A stretch of DNA of 64,000 nucleotides from Micromonospora cremea (GCF_900143515.1 NZ_FSQT01000001.1:2294001-2358000); one strand, 5' to 3'. Counted from the stretch's first letter, positions 52,570 to 62,082 are shown. Notes: generated by a model not told the origin, from the sequence alone. Program-made: numbers and translations.

Positions 52570-52584
52570 GCTAAGCGCCTTAGC
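52570..52584. promoter_or_regulatory. Operator candidate GCTAAG-cgc-CTTAGC
   Basis: Perfect 6-bp arms with a 3-nt centre, 48 bp upstream of the membrane protein start at 52633. This resembles TetR-type operators that repress small membrane-protein genes, but no TetR gene is adjacent. Confidence 0.4.
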
Positions 52585-52632
52585 TTTATGGCTATCTCGG
52601 TTAGCATCATCGCCTCGCCCCAGGAGACCGCC

Positions 52633-53292
52633 ATGCCCCTCTCCCGCAACCGCCTCGCCGCCGCGTCGTTGATCGCGGCCGGAGTTTTGTTCTTCCTTTA
52701 CCCGGCGCTGCGGCCATGGGCCGACGAGTCCACAGCGGCCGGTGCGCTGCATGCCATGTCCTCGCCATGGTGGGCTGCGACCCATCTCTTCGCGATGATC
52801 GGGTTCATCCTCGTCCCGCTGGCGCTGCTCCACGTCGACCGCACCGCCGCGGTCATCATGTGGATCGGCGCCGGGCTGACTCTGCCGTACTACGGCGCGG
52901 AGGACTTCGCGCTGAACACGATCGCCACCAAGGTGGCGGACGGACAGCAGCTGGACCTGCTTGATCTCGCCCAGAGCATCCGCTACCACCCGACCGCCAT
53001 CACCACCTTCAGCGTCGGACTCGTCCTGCTGGCCGTCGGCGCGGTGTGGGCCGCCGTGGCGGTCTGGCGGGCCGGCGTCCCGCGTCGTTTCAGCGGGGTG
53101 CTCTTCGGTGCCGGATTCGCCTTGTTCCTCCCGCAGTTCTTCGTCGGCGAGGCCGGGCGCATCGGGCACGGCGTCCTGATGGCCGCCGGGTGCGGATGGC
53201 TCGCCGTGGCACTCTGGCGAGCCCCGTCCGCGCCGGTTCGCCCCTCGCGTGACACCCGCCCCGGCCGGTCCGTTCCAGAGCCGGCGGTCTGA
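52633..53292 (+). CDS. Membrane protein of unknown function
   Basis: A 219-residue protein with five or six helices (LAAASLIAAGVLFFLYPALRPW; WWAATHLFAMIGFILVPLALLHV; TFSVGLVLLAVGAVWAAVAVW) and a basic Pro-rich C-terminus. ATG 52633 has CCAGGAGA at good spacing. A possible upstream ATG (52588) would overlap the promoter region. A repressor-type palindrome precedes it. No named family recognised. Confidence 0.75.
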   Translation: MPLSRNRLAAASLIAAGVLFFLYPALRPWADESTAAGALHAMSSPWWAATHLFAMIGFILVPLALLHVDRTAAVIMWIGAGLTLPYYGAEDFALNTIATKVADGQQLDLLDLAQSIRYHPTAITTFSVGLVLLAVGAVWAAVAVWRAGVPRRFSGVLFGAGFALFLPQFFVGEAGRIGHGVLMAAGCGWLAVALWRAPSAPVRPSRDTRPGRSVPEPAV

Positions 53293-53397
53293 CGGCAGGA
53301 TCGCCAGACCCCACAGCCAGCAACGTCGCGGCCGGCAAGCCCCGGTTCTCGGCGGCTGCGTGGCCGCGTCGGTCGCCCTCGGTCGGGACACCAGCAT

Positions 53398-53462
53398 GCC
53401 TGCGGCTCTTCACTTGTGATCGACTTGGCTAGACAACAAGATGATCACTGAGAGCCGCAGGC
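53398..53462. repeat. IS-end-like inverted repeat with no transposase
   Basis: GCCTGCGGCTCT (53398-53409) is perfectly complementary to AGAGCCGCAGGC (53451-53462), and GTGATC (53416-53421) to GATCAC (53443-53448). The 65-bp structure is AT-richer than its surroundings and lies between two genes. It looks like two IS ends joined, or a MITE; the origin is not known. Confidence 0.55.
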
Positions 53463-53519
53463 CACCTCACATCAGGGGTCCACTCTGGATTGCCGGTTAC
53501 GTCAGCCGAGGAGCCGACG

Positions 53520-54725
53520 ATGGATGACGAGATTGAGCTGATCAGTGACGGCGATGGCCTGGCGGTCATCGGGAACCCGACGGCTGTCGAGCGCTTCCTC
53601 GACTCGGTCGGACTGCTGTCATTGTCGAAGGATCTCGGATTGGACAGGCTCGGATCTGTCCTCGGCGCCGGGGCTGGAGTCGCACAGGCAGCCTCCAAGA
53701 TTGCCGCCAACTCAGGTCGGTACGTGAAGCTGACCAAGGAATCCGCGCAGCTTGTCAATGAGTTCGGGCTGATGAAGACCAAGACGCGAGGCGTCAGCCA
53801 TGCGATGTTGGGGAAACCGGGCTCGATCAGTAGGTGGCTCCAGATCGAGAACGGGCCGGGATCGTTTGTGACCAACCCGGCGCTTCTTTCTGGTGCCGCG
53901 GGGATCATGGCGCAGTTCGCGAGGCAGCATGAGATGAACGAGATCACCCAGCTTCTCACCACGATCGACGAGAAGCTCGACGACGTGCGCCGCGCGCAGA
54001 GGGACGCCGTGCTGGCGAAGATGGACGGGGCCGCCTCCGCCATCAAGGAGGCCATGACCATCCGGGAGCATGTGGGCCGGGTCTCCGAGGTCGCGTGGTC
54101 GAAGGTGCAGGCCACGTCCGTGACGATCGCAGACACCCAGGCGTACGCGTTGCGTCAACTCGACGCACTCGCGGAGAAAATGGAGAGCAAGACCAAGGTC
54201 GGTGATCTCGCTAAGACGGCCAAGGAAACAGAGCGCGAGGTTGGGGTGTGGCTCGCTGTTCTGGCTCGTTGATTCCAACTGCAGGATGAGATTGCAGTCC
54301 TGGAACTCGACCGGGTGCTGGACGCAGCTTCGGCTGATCTGGACGGGCATCGCCTCGCACTGAGCGTTGCCCGGCAGGACCGGCGGAAACTCATCTTACT
54401 GAAGACCAAGTATCTGATGGACCGCATGGATGCGGCTGCTGGCACCGCCACCTCGAATGTGCTGCTGCACGCCACCACGTCCCGGGCTGTAGTGGACTCT
54501 ATCAACCATGTCGGAATCGCCGTCGATGACTTCCACGGCCCACTCGGAATCGAGTCCGGTCGAGATTCATTGGAGGCGACCCGATGGTGGGACGCCGCTC
54601 GCGATCCGAGGCAGTTGAAGAACGCGGGCGCGGAGGCGGGGCGCATAGCGCTCGTAGGAGCCGTCGGGGTGGGCCTGACGGCCGCGTCGGTCGTGGTGGC
54701 GAAGATCGCGGCGAAGAAGCGGTGA
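53520..54725 (+). pseudogene. 400-residue helical protein gene interrupted by an in-frame TGA (nonsense or recoded)
   Basis: ATG 53520 (GAGGAG upstream) opens a frame that meets TGA at 54270-54272 (codon 251) and then continues without shift to TGA 54723. Both parts have the same codon style. The first holds helical, coiled-coil-like sequence (ITQLLTTIDEKLDDVRRAQRDAVLAKMDGAAS). The second has LELDRVLDAASADLDGHRLALSVARQ and a C-terminal hydrophobic helix (IALVGAVGVGLTAASVVVAKI). The residues at the break are WLAVLAR-(TGA)-FQLQDEIAVLEL; my memory of related proteins is a Cys there. A TGC-to-TGA nonsense change is the simplest reading. Selenocysteine insertion is possible because the organism makes a selenoprotein. 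Function unknown. Confidence 0.6.
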
Positions 54726-54791
54726 GCGAGCATGGGTCATCAGTAGGTCGCGATACGGATCGGTTCTTGGTTCAACAAATGTGGCCCTCAG

Positions 54792-55037
54792 GTGAATGGG
54801 CAAGATGTCCGATTGTTGCGGTATGTGTCCGAGGGCAAGGTTGTCAAGAACCGGGTGCACGTGTGCCTGCAGCCCGCGGACCGGGACCGAGACAGGGAGG
54901 TCGAGCGCGTCCTCGCGCTGGGCGCGACCATGCTGGCCGATCACCGCACGCCCGACGGCGACGGCTGGGCCGTGCTGTGCGACCCGGCTGGAAACGAATT
55001 CTGCATGACCCGCTCATCTTCAGAGCGGCATTCCTGA
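54792..55037 (+). pseudogene. C-terminal remnant of a VOC/glyoxalase-like protein
   Basis: About 80 residues: LLRYVSEGKVVKNRVHVCLQ, then DREVERVLALGATMLADHRT and GDGWAVLCDPAGNEFCMTRS. This is the second half of the common glyoxalase-like domain (EGKxxKNRxHxDL ... GxxxxVLxDPEGNEFC). Upstream of residue 8 the frame has no similarity and closes at TAG 54744, so the N-terminal half has been lost. Confidence 0.6.
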
Positions 55038-55208
55038 CGAGGCATCCGCCGCCATCCCCGTACGGCCCTCATCTCGGCAAAGTCGCGCGGTCAGCGGCAG
55101 ATGAGTGATCCGGTCAAGCCGGCGACCTAACCCATGGGGCGGCAGCGTTGATGCCTACGCGGATCCGTGATGGTGAAGCGATGTCACAACGGCGGATATG
55201 GTCATGTC

Positions 55209-55493
55209 ATGACGTCTCCACCTGGCCGCAACATCGATGATCTGCTGGCAGCCTTGACCGAGGCAATCGATCTCCTGCGGGTGCGTGGTGACGATCATTG
55301 GGCCGACTGGCTTGAGCGCGATCGCGCGCGAGTGGCTAACGGCGATGCATATGGGCTTATCCATATCAAGCAGGCGTTTGGCGGGATGGGGAGCATAAAC
55401 GACAGCTACCCAGCAGACGACCCAGAGATCGGGCGGCTTCTCGCAGCCATCTACCGGATCGCGAGCCGGTTGCTTGCAGAGGTGGAGCGGTAG
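55209..55493 (+). CDS. Small conserved protein (DUF6966-like)
   Basis: A 94-residue acidic soluble protein: an N-terminal helix (IDDLLAALTEAIDLLRVRG), the conserved core DDHWADWLERDRARVANGDAYGLIHIKQAFGGMGSINDSY and a C-terminal helix. The DHWADWLExDR...FGGMGSxND pattern is shared by many small actinobacterial proteins; the DUF number is from memory. ATG 55209 was chosen because upstream residues are not protein-like. Function unknown. Confidence 0.7.
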   Translation: MTSPPGRNIDDLLAALTEAIDLLRVRGDDHWADWLERDRARVANGDAYGLIHIKQAFGGMGSINDSYPADDPEIGRLLAAIYRIASRLLAEVER

Positions 55494-55718
55494 CAGGGAC
55501 CGCACGGCTGACACAACGGCGGGCTGAATTGAGAGCGTGTCGCGGGCACCCCCACTTCGCGGTGTGACATCAGGTGCGAGGCTACAACGGCGCGAACCGC
55601 CGCAAATCGGCACCTATTACAGTCGTGGCAAGCTTCGAGCCCGCCCGCAGGGCGTACGAGCGTTATCCGCGGCATGAGAGTGAATCCTTGCTAGTCGCAC
55701 GCAACCTCGTGGCGAGGG

Positions 55719-56429
55719 TCATGATCCGAGTAGATCGAGGTCACGAACGCAGAAACCGTGGTGCGCCCACTCCTCGTCCAGTACCACCTGAACGCACTCC
55801 AGCACCGACTTTCCCCTGGCATACGGCGGCCAACCCGGGCCCGCCGGCACTGGCGCGGGCGCCGAGAGCTGATCGGCCGTCACCGTCGACAGCCAACGCT
55901 CTAGCTCAGCGCCTTGCACGTCTCGCGCGGCCAGCACCTCGTCGAGACTGGGGGCCGCCGCTCGGTCCAGGCCCTGCTCCTCCTGGTCAGGGACGAACTC
56001 GGACGCCAGCCCGATCGCGGTGAACGGCTCGGTCGATCCCAGACAGCAGCGGCGGAACCACGAGTCGTGCACGAACACCAGATGGCGCTGGGTCTCTACC
56101 GCCGACCATTCGCCGCCGACGCGCTGCTGCTCCGAACCCCTGGGCATCGCTCGCAGCCGCTCGATCGTCTCCGCCCAGCCGGCCCGCAGCTGCCGGACAG
56201 CCTGCAGCAGGTCCGCCGGATCGGCTGAGCGGAGCAGCAGCCGCACCGGATACCGGCGGTCAAGCTCGGCTTCGACGTACGACGTCACCTCGACTCCGTT
56301 GACCACCAGATTGGTGACCAGCCCGTCGATCACAGCGTCCTGCATTACCACCCCGATCAGACGAGCGCGGGTCAAGTCACACTCGCGGAACTCGGCATCA
56401 GTCAGGTCCTGGTCCTTGAAGCTCGCCAT
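55719..56429 (-). CDS. Pentapeptide-repeat plus DinB-like protein
   Basis: A 236-residue protein. Residues 4-45 contain pentapeptide-type repeats (DLTDAEFRECDLTRARLIGV). The rest is a DinB_2-type four-helix domain with a likely metal site: VETQRHLVFVHDSW and DEEWAHHGFCVRDL supply the His residues. ATG 56429. DinB-like proteins include thiol-dependent metalloenzymes; the role here is unknown. Confidence 0.75.
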   Translation of the reverse strand: MASFKDQDLTDAEFRECDLTRARLIGVVMQDAVIDGLVTNLVVNGVEVTSYVEAELDRRYPVRLLLRSADPADLLQAVRQLRAGWAETIERLRAMPRGSEQQRVGGEWSAVETQRHLVFVHDSWFRRCCLGSTEPFTAIGLASEFVPDQEEQGLDRAAAPSLDEVLAARDVQGAELERWLSTVTADQLSAPAPVPAGPGWPPYARGKSVLECVQVVLDEEWAHHGFCVRDLDLLGS

Positions 56430-57230
56430 GCCGGGCAGTATCCACCGGCGTACCGACAACCGCGCAGTTACCGCGGGTAGAGGGTGCTGTAGCCGGGCCT
56501 GGAGGCTGCCAGCGGAAACACGCCGAGCCGGCGACCTCGCACCATACGAGACGAGGTCAACGTTCGGCTAGGTACACGCGAGCGATCGTCGATGTCCGGA
56601 TGCGCACGCGGGCGTGCCATAAGCAGGCACTCGCTGAACGTCCTCAATTCGGCAGAAGCGGATACGCCATACGGTCGATGCCGGCTCGCTGGTAACGGAA
56701 CGTCACGATGGCCGCCCGCCCGTTCCTGTGGGTCGGCTGAATCCGCTGGCCGGCTCGTGGGCGATTGAAGGCTCGGACGTGCCTCCGCCATCTGCACGAC
56801 GCTGTGCACGTTCAGCTGTACCTGGCTGTGCACGTTGACCCGTACGCCGACACCTCATGACCGCCGAGCAGCGCGCCGCCCACTACGAGGCGTTGTGGAT
56901 GCTTCCGCCAGCCTGACCAGCGCCGCGATCGTCGGGGCGTTCGGGGTGATCCGAGCACCCCGCCGGTAAAGGCGGTGCCGGTGACGACGCACCCGCCCTG
57001 GTCTTCGTCGGCCGCCGACTCCGCAACGGCAGGAGGCCCACCAGCTGACCGAACCCAGGAAACACCCGCACCGGCGGTGACAGCACAAGCCTGGCACCAC
57101 CGGCGCTGCTCATCGGGGACAGCAACGAGCTGGCGGTGTGCGTACTGAATAGTTGAGCGGCGGAACCCCGGCGGAACAGGCTCACCGAGAGATTTCACAG
57201 CGCAGGTCAGGAGCCCGGTCGCTGAAAAGC
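56430..57230. other. Degenerate intergenic region
   Basis: About 800 bp without an intact gene; it contains dispersed repeat copy B (56641-56757). A short plus-strand piece from 56858 (MTAEQRAAHYEALWMLPPA, then stop) may be a gene fragment. Confidence 0.45.
56641..56757 (-). repeat. Dispersed repeat copy B (about 115 bp)
   Basis: Reverse-oriented counterpart of 45284-45396, with the same ordered blocks (CCAGCGGATTCAGC, GACCCACAGGAACGG, TCGTGACGTTCCGTTACCA, TCTGCCGA). The copies are 11 kb apart and both lie in eroded intergenic DNA. Confidence 0.6.
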
Positions 57231-59006
57231 TCAGAGAGAACCGACATCGGTGCGCAGCATCCGCTTGAGCATGCGGTTCGCGTCCCGCATGTCATCGGTG
57301 ACCAGGTGGGTCCGGACCGTCCCCTTGCCGGTCAACGTGCCACCCACCTCGAAGACCGCCGTGTCGCCCGGAAGCGGCACCGCCTGGCACCCGGTGTACC
57401 GCTCGGCGGGCAGTCGACCGTCCAGCAGGTAGGCGTACACCGGGTCGTCGACGCACGAGGTGTAGTACGGGAAGACCCCGTGGCTGCCCTCGTTGTCGAC
57501 GCTGATCATCGACGCGCCGGGCAGCTTCTTCGACGCCGCCAACGCACCCTCCTACGCCGTGGCGACGTCGAGCTCGTCCTGCAGCATCAGTACCTGGGGG
57601 AACGTCCTACGGTCGGGCTCGGGCATCCGGTTGCTCGTGGGCCAGTACGCGCACGCCGGCGGGTTCTGCAGGTACGGGGCGACCAGCGGCGCGTCCCGGG
57701 TGAGCCGCCGGCTGAACGCGTTCCAGTGCGCGACGCTGTCGTTCCACTGCCCGTCCTGGCAGCGGATCACCTCGAAGACGTAGTCGATGTCGTACGTGTA
57801 CTCGTGGGTGCCCTGGGCCAGCTGGGCCCGGTCACTCTTGACCTTGAGCGCAGTCTCGGCGGTGCGCCGGGACTGCTCGATGTGGGCCAGGTCGTCCGCC
57901 GTGATCCCCGGAGCGGCGCGCAGCTTCGCGGTGGCCGCGGCGAGGATCTGCTCCGGCGTCCAGCCGTTCCACTCCTCGTAGTACTGGATCACGGTGTTCA
58001 CCGCCGCCGCCGCGGTCGGGTAGTTCTGGGTGTCGTACAGGGCGCCGAGGATGAACCAGCCGAACATGAACGGCCCCATACCGATCCGGGTGCCGCCGGC
58101 CCGCTCGAACATCTCCCGGATCGCCATCGGGTCGGTGCCCCGGCCGTACAGGTCGTCGTGGCGGGCCATGTACGGCAGAAGCTGCTCCTGGAACGCCCGG
58201 TCCCGGGTGAACGGTTGCAGGTCCCAGGTCTCCTGCAGGGTGGGCGAGCCGACCGCGGCCACCGAGTCGAGCACCATCCGGTTGGTGCGGCTCGGGAACG
58301 TGGCGGCGTACCACGTGCCCAGCCAGGTGCCTTACGAGTAGCCGAGGTAGTTGAGCTTCCGCTCCCCCAGCAGCACCCGGATGAAGTCCATGTCGTAGGT
58401 GGTCTGCTCGGTGGTGATGTACTTCGTCAGCTCGGTGCTGCGGCAGCCGGCCACATTGGCCTGGGTGATCAGGTCGTTGGTGACATCGGTGTCGCGGTAG
58501 GTGACCGAGCAGAGCAGCGGGGTGCTCTGGCCGACGCCGCGCGGGTCGAAGCCGATCACGTCGTAGTGCTCGGCGAGGGCGGGCGCGGACCGCGCCACGT
58601 ACGGCGCCAGCGACAGGCCACTGCCACCGGGGCCGCCCGGGTTGACCAGCAGGATGCCCTTGCGGTCGCTGCCGGACGCCACGGTGCGGCTGATGCGGAC
58701 CTGGATCGTCCTGCCGTCGCCGGGGTTGTGCCAGTCACGCGGCACGATGACCGTCGCGCAGGCCAACTGCAGCTGCGCCTCGTCCTCGGCGCTGACGTCG
58801 GCCAACCCGCACGACTCCCAGGACAGCTGCTGGGTGGCGAGCGACGCGGCCAGGGCTGCGGTGTCCGGCTCGGTCGCCTGGGCCGCGACGGCCGGGGTCG
58901 TGGCCGTACCGCTGCTCAGGACGGCCGCGACCAGGGTCGCGGCGAGGATGGCGGCCGGTCGGCGCACGCGGTGTTGGCGGCGCGGCCCGGTCGAGGGGTG
59001 AGACAT
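57231..59006 (-). pseudogene. Secreted tripeptidyl-aminopeptidase-like alpha/beta hydrolase (S33) with two nonsense codons
   Basis: The continuous minus-strand frame of 592 codons encodes a signal peptide (AAILAATLVAAVLSSGTATTPAVA), the S33 start (LSWESCGLADVSAEDEAQLQLACATVIVPRDW), the oxyanion region LLVNPGGPGGSG, the nucleophile elbow NYLGYS and a C-terminal TAP-like domain (RLPAERYTGCQAV). It is broken by TAA at 58334-58332 (codon 225) and TAG at 57554-57552 (codon 485). No frameshift is present. In the family, GYSYGT has Tyr where TAA stands, and the TAG position (VATA-stop-EGAL) also fits Tyr. Both could be TAC point mutations, so the gene looks recently inactivated. Confidence 0.8.
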
Positions 59007-59117
59007 CGTCCCGTCCTCTCATGGATCGATGATCGAATGGCCTCCACCCTGGACCAGGAGTGTTTCGCCGCTACGGTCCCGCGTTGACGAAGACCGGCCA
59101 TGGCAGGATCCGGCCAG

Positions 59118-60104
59118 TCACAGCCACCCGCGTCGGCTGGCCTGTACGCCGAGCTGGAACCGGCTGCGTGCGCCGAGCAACTCCTGGAGGCGACTGACCC
59201 GGCGGTGCACGGTGCGATTGCTGATGCCGAGGTCACGGGCGATGGCCTCGTCGGTGAGGCCCGCGGTGAGCAGCGCGAGCAGCCGCTGCGTGGCCGCCGT
59301 CGGTTCGGCGTCCGGTTGGGCGGCGTCGGTGGTGGCGTGGATCGGCGCACCGAGCCGCCAGAACACCTCGAACAACTCGGAGAGTCCGTCCAGCAGCCGG
59401 GAACGGTGCACCAGCAGCGCGTCGGCGTCGTCGCCGCTGCCGCGCGGCAGGATGATGAGGCCACGGTCGGCGTCGGTCAGCATCATCTTCAGGGGAAGCT
59501 CCGGGAAGACCCGCGCCTGCTCACCGGCGGTGACCGCGGCGCGCACCGCCGCTAGCATCGCCTCGTCGTGCAGGAGTTCGCCCTCGTAGACGCAGCGGTA
59601 GCGCAGGCCACGACGCAGCCCGTCGTACTGGACCTCCTCCGGGACCCGGGTGGTGTCGCGCAGGTACGGCCCGCGCTCCAGGCCCCGTACCTGCGTGCGG
59701 GCACCGGACTGCAGCTGGCGGAACAGCTCGCGCGCGGCGTGCTTGCCCTCGATGACCTCGACGAACGCGGCACCGTGGCCGTGCACGGCGGTGTAGAGCC
59801 CGGACAACGTCTCCGCCGCCGCACGGGCTCGGGCGGCCTCCATCTCCCGTTGCGCGGCCCAGCTCTCCAGGGCGGTTCGTGGTGGCCGGACGTGCAGCAC
59901 CCCGGCGGCGTCGCGGTGCACCGCCCCGCTGCTCAGCAGACCGGCGAGCGCCCGGGCGGCCTGCGGTGCCGCTATGGACAGGAACTCCCGCTGCGCTACC
60001 GGTGCCACCTTCAGCAGGTCGCGGTAGACGTCCGCGGCGTCCGGCGTGAGTGGGAGCGATCCCAACTCGGGGGCAGAGGCCACGCCGGGGGGCTCGGTCC
60101 GCAT
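59118..60104 (-). CDS. TrmB-like/LuxR-HTH transcription regulator
   Basis: A 328-residue regulator, paralogous in layout to 27446-28411: a degenerate N-terminal winged helix (LTPDAADVYRDLLKVAPVAQREFLSIAAPQAARALAGL), a middle sensor region (VEVIEGKHAARELFRQLQSGARTQVRGLERGPY), and a C-terminal LuxR HTH (ATQRLLALLTAGLTDEAIARDLGISNRTVHRRVSRLQELLGARSRFQLG). ATG 60104 was chosen; the open frame runs further up but through the 44-bp palindrome. It precedes the S33 peptidase pseudogene on the same strand. The palindrome 94 bp upstream is probably its operator. Confidence 0.85.
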   Translation of the reverse strand: MRTEPPGVASAPELGSLPLTPDAADVYRDLLKVAPVAQREFLSIAAPQAARALAGLLSSGAVHRDAAGVLHVRPPRTALESWAAQREMEAARARAAAETLSGLYTAVHGHGAAFVEVIEGKHAARELFRQLQSGARTQVRGLERGPYLRDTTRVPEEVQYDGLRRGLRYRCVYEGELLHDEAMLAAVRAAVTAGEQARVFPELPLKMMLTDADRGLIILPRGSGDDADALLVHRSRLLDGLSELFEVFWRLGAPIHATTDAAQPDAEPTAATQRLLALLTAGLTDEAIARDLGISNRTVHRRVSRLQELLGARSRFQLGVQASRRGWL

Positions 60105-60459
60105 GCCCGAGATCGTAAAGCGCGTGGGGGCGACGGTCGACAGCCCCGTCCCGAGATCCAGTTGTCCGGCCCGGCGCCCGGGCGGTCGGTGTTGTGAGCG
60201 ATATACCTCGGAGTCATACCTATGACTCTGAGGTATATCGCCTGTTGGCGACCCATGGCCGGCATCGCCTGTCGGCGGGGATCGGCGCCGATGTCGGCAT
60301 GGCGGCGGCCGGCGGTGCCAGCGGCGGGTGTCCGGCGGCGCTCCGACCCCCGCCGGATCCGGCGTCCGCTGGCGCTCAGACCTTGTGTGACCCGGCCCAC
60401 AGTCGGACCATCGACGGATGGCAGAAATCGACGCAGATGGACGTGATTCACGAGCGACC
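60105..60459. other. Divergent promoter region with large palindrome
   Basis: A 355-bp gap between the LuxR/TrmB-type regulator and the dicarboxylate transporter. Apart from the 44-bp palindrome at 60198-60241, no gene was recognised. Confidence 0.6.
60198..60241. promoter_or_regulatory. Near-perfect 44-bp palindrome (ATACCTC family)
   Basis: Arms 60198-60218 and 60221-60241 are complementary over 21 bp with one G/T mismatch and a CC centre. Each arm contains the half-site ATACCTCRGAGTCAT found at 581-628. It lies 94 bp upstream of the LuxR/TrmB-type regulator start. Autoregulation, or joint control with the divergent transporter, is likely. Confidence 0.65.
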
Positions 60460-60663
60460 GTGCCTGAGCAACGACGCGACGACCGGGCGGACGACCCGGC
60501 TCGGGTCGACGTCGACGAGGCGCTGCTCGGTGGCGCCACCTATCGGGGACTCGCCGAATAGCGGCTCTCCGCGGGTGAGGAGCGGTTCGAGAAACGACGG
60601 CGCACGATCGGCCTGGTCCTCGCGCCCGTACTGGCGCTGATCTTCCTCGCTCTGCCGCTCGAC

Positions 60664-62082
60664 ATGCCGCCCAGCCAGCAGACCCTCGCCGGAATCCTGA
60701 TCGGCGTGATCGCGCTGTGGATCACCGAGGCGGTGCCGATCCCGGTCGGCGGTCTGATCGGCGTCGGGGTGATCGTGCTGATGGGGGTCGCCCCGACCGC
60801 CGACGTCCTGCAGCCGTTCGGCTCGTCGACCGTGTTCACCTTCATCGGCGCCTTCATCCTCGCCCAGGCCATGCTCAAGCACGGCCTGGCGCAGCGGTTC
60901 GCGTTCCGCATCCTGTCGCTGCCCGGCGTCGGCAGGACGACCGGTCGGGTGATCATCGCCTTCGGCGTGATCACCTGCCTGCTGTCGGCGTTCGTCTCCA
61001 ACACCGCGACGGTGGCGATGCTGCTGCCCACCGCGCTGGGCATCCTCGCGGTCATCGCCAAGCTGCTGCAGAACCGCGGCCTGACCAAGCCGGGCTGGGA
61101 TCCGACCCGGCTGCGGGTCGGCTTCGCGCTGATGCTGATGCTCGCGTACGGGGCCAGCGTCGGCGGCCTGCTCACGCCCGTGGGCACGCCGCCGAACCTG
61201 ATCGGCCGCGCTCTCATCGAGGAGGCCACCGGAGAGCGCATCTCGTTCGCGGGCTGGATGGCCACGGCGTTCCCCATCTGCCTGATCATGTTCCTGGCCC
61301 TGGCGACCATCCTGCTGCTGCTCAACAAGCCGGAGATCCGCCGGATCGAGGGCGTGGAGGAGTACGTGGCCGCCGAGCGGGCCCGGCTGGGCAAGCTGTC
61401 CCGGGCCGAGAAGAACACCCTCATCGCCTTCGCGGTGACGGTGACACTGTGGATTTTTCCGGGCATCGTCGCCCTGATCGCGGGCACCGAGTCCAGCGTC
61501 TACGAGACGGTCAGCGGCCGGCTCAACGAGGGCATCGTCGCCGTGCTCGGCGCGTCCCTGCTCTTCCTGCTGCCCACCAACTGGCGCAACCGGGAGTACA
61601 CGCTCAACTGGAGCGACGCCGCCCGCATCGACTGGGGCACCATCCTGCTCTTCGGCACCGGCATCATCTTCGGGGCCCTGCTCGACGACACCGGCCTGGC
61701 CAAGACCATCGGCAACGCCAGCTCCGACTGGCTCGGCCTGACCAACGTCTTCGCGATCACCGCCTTCGCCGTGCTGCTCGCGATCATCATCTCCGAGACG
61801 ACCAGCAACACCGCCTCCGCCGCGGTCGTCGTACCGATCATCATTCCGGTCGCCGTGGCTGCCGGCGTGGATCCGTTCGTGCCCGCGCTCGCGGCCACCT
61901 TCGCGGCGTCCTTCGGCTTCATGCTGCCCGTGTCGACGCCGCAGAACGCGGTGGTCTACGGCTCCGGCACCGTACCGATCACCCGGATGATCCGCTCCGG
62001 CGCCTCGTTCGACGTCATCGGGGCGATCGTCATCCTGCTCCTTCTGCCGCTGATGCTCGCTGTCACCGGGGTGGGCCGATGA
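60664..62082 (+). CDS. SLC13/DASS-family dicarboxylate transporter, N-terminal frame interrupted by TAG
   Basis: The visible frame gives 472 residues of a divalent-anion:Na+ symporter family protein: LWITEAVPIPVGGLIGVGVIVL, VSNTATVAMLLPTALGI, GASVGGLLTPVGTPPNLIG, and the second hairpin SETTSNTASAAVVVPIIIPVA with FMLPVSTPQNAVVYGSG. The ATG at 60664 lies after the first helix. In the same frame, codons from GTG 60460 (MPEQRRDDRADDPARVDVDE) through ERFEKRRRTIGLVLAPVLALIFLALP look like the true N-terminus, but TAG at 60559-60561 (codon 34) interrupts it. Either the gene is damaged, or translation restarts. It overlaps the dehydrogenase by 4 nt, so tartrate, malate or a similar acid is the likely substrate. 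Confidence 0.82.
   Translation: MPPSQQTLAGILIGVIALWITEAVPIPVGGLIGVGVIVLMGVAPTADVLQPFGSSTVFTFIGAFILAQAMLKHGLAQRFAFRILSLPGVGRTTGRVIIAFGVITCLLSAFVSNTATVAMLLPTALGILAVIAKLLQNRGLTKPGWDPTRLRVGFALMLMLAYGASVGGLLTPVGTPPNLIGRALIEEATGERISFAGWMATAFPICLIMFLALATILLLLNKPEIRRIEGVEEYVAAERARLGKLSRAEKNTLIAFAVTVTLWIFPGIVALIAGTESSVYETVSGRLNEGIVAVLGASLLFLLPTNWRNREYTLNWSDAARIDWGTILLFGTGIIFGALLDDTGLAKTIGNASSDWLGLTNVFAITAFAVLLAIIISETTSNTASAAVVVPIIIPVAVAAGVDPFVPALAATFAASFGFMLPVSTPQNAVVYGSGTVPITRMIRSGASFDVIGAIVILLLLPLMLAVTGVGR

Noticed and set aside
57231..57542. Separate small gene downstream of the S33 peptidase
   Set aside because: It is in the same frame as the upstream peptidase and continues its TAP-like C-terminal domain after a TAG. 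It is a fragment, not an independent gene.
58332..58334. Recoding (suppression) of the TAA and TAG in the S33 gene
   Set aside because: Two different stop codons are involved and no downstream recoding signal is seen. Point mutations in a decaying gene explain them better.
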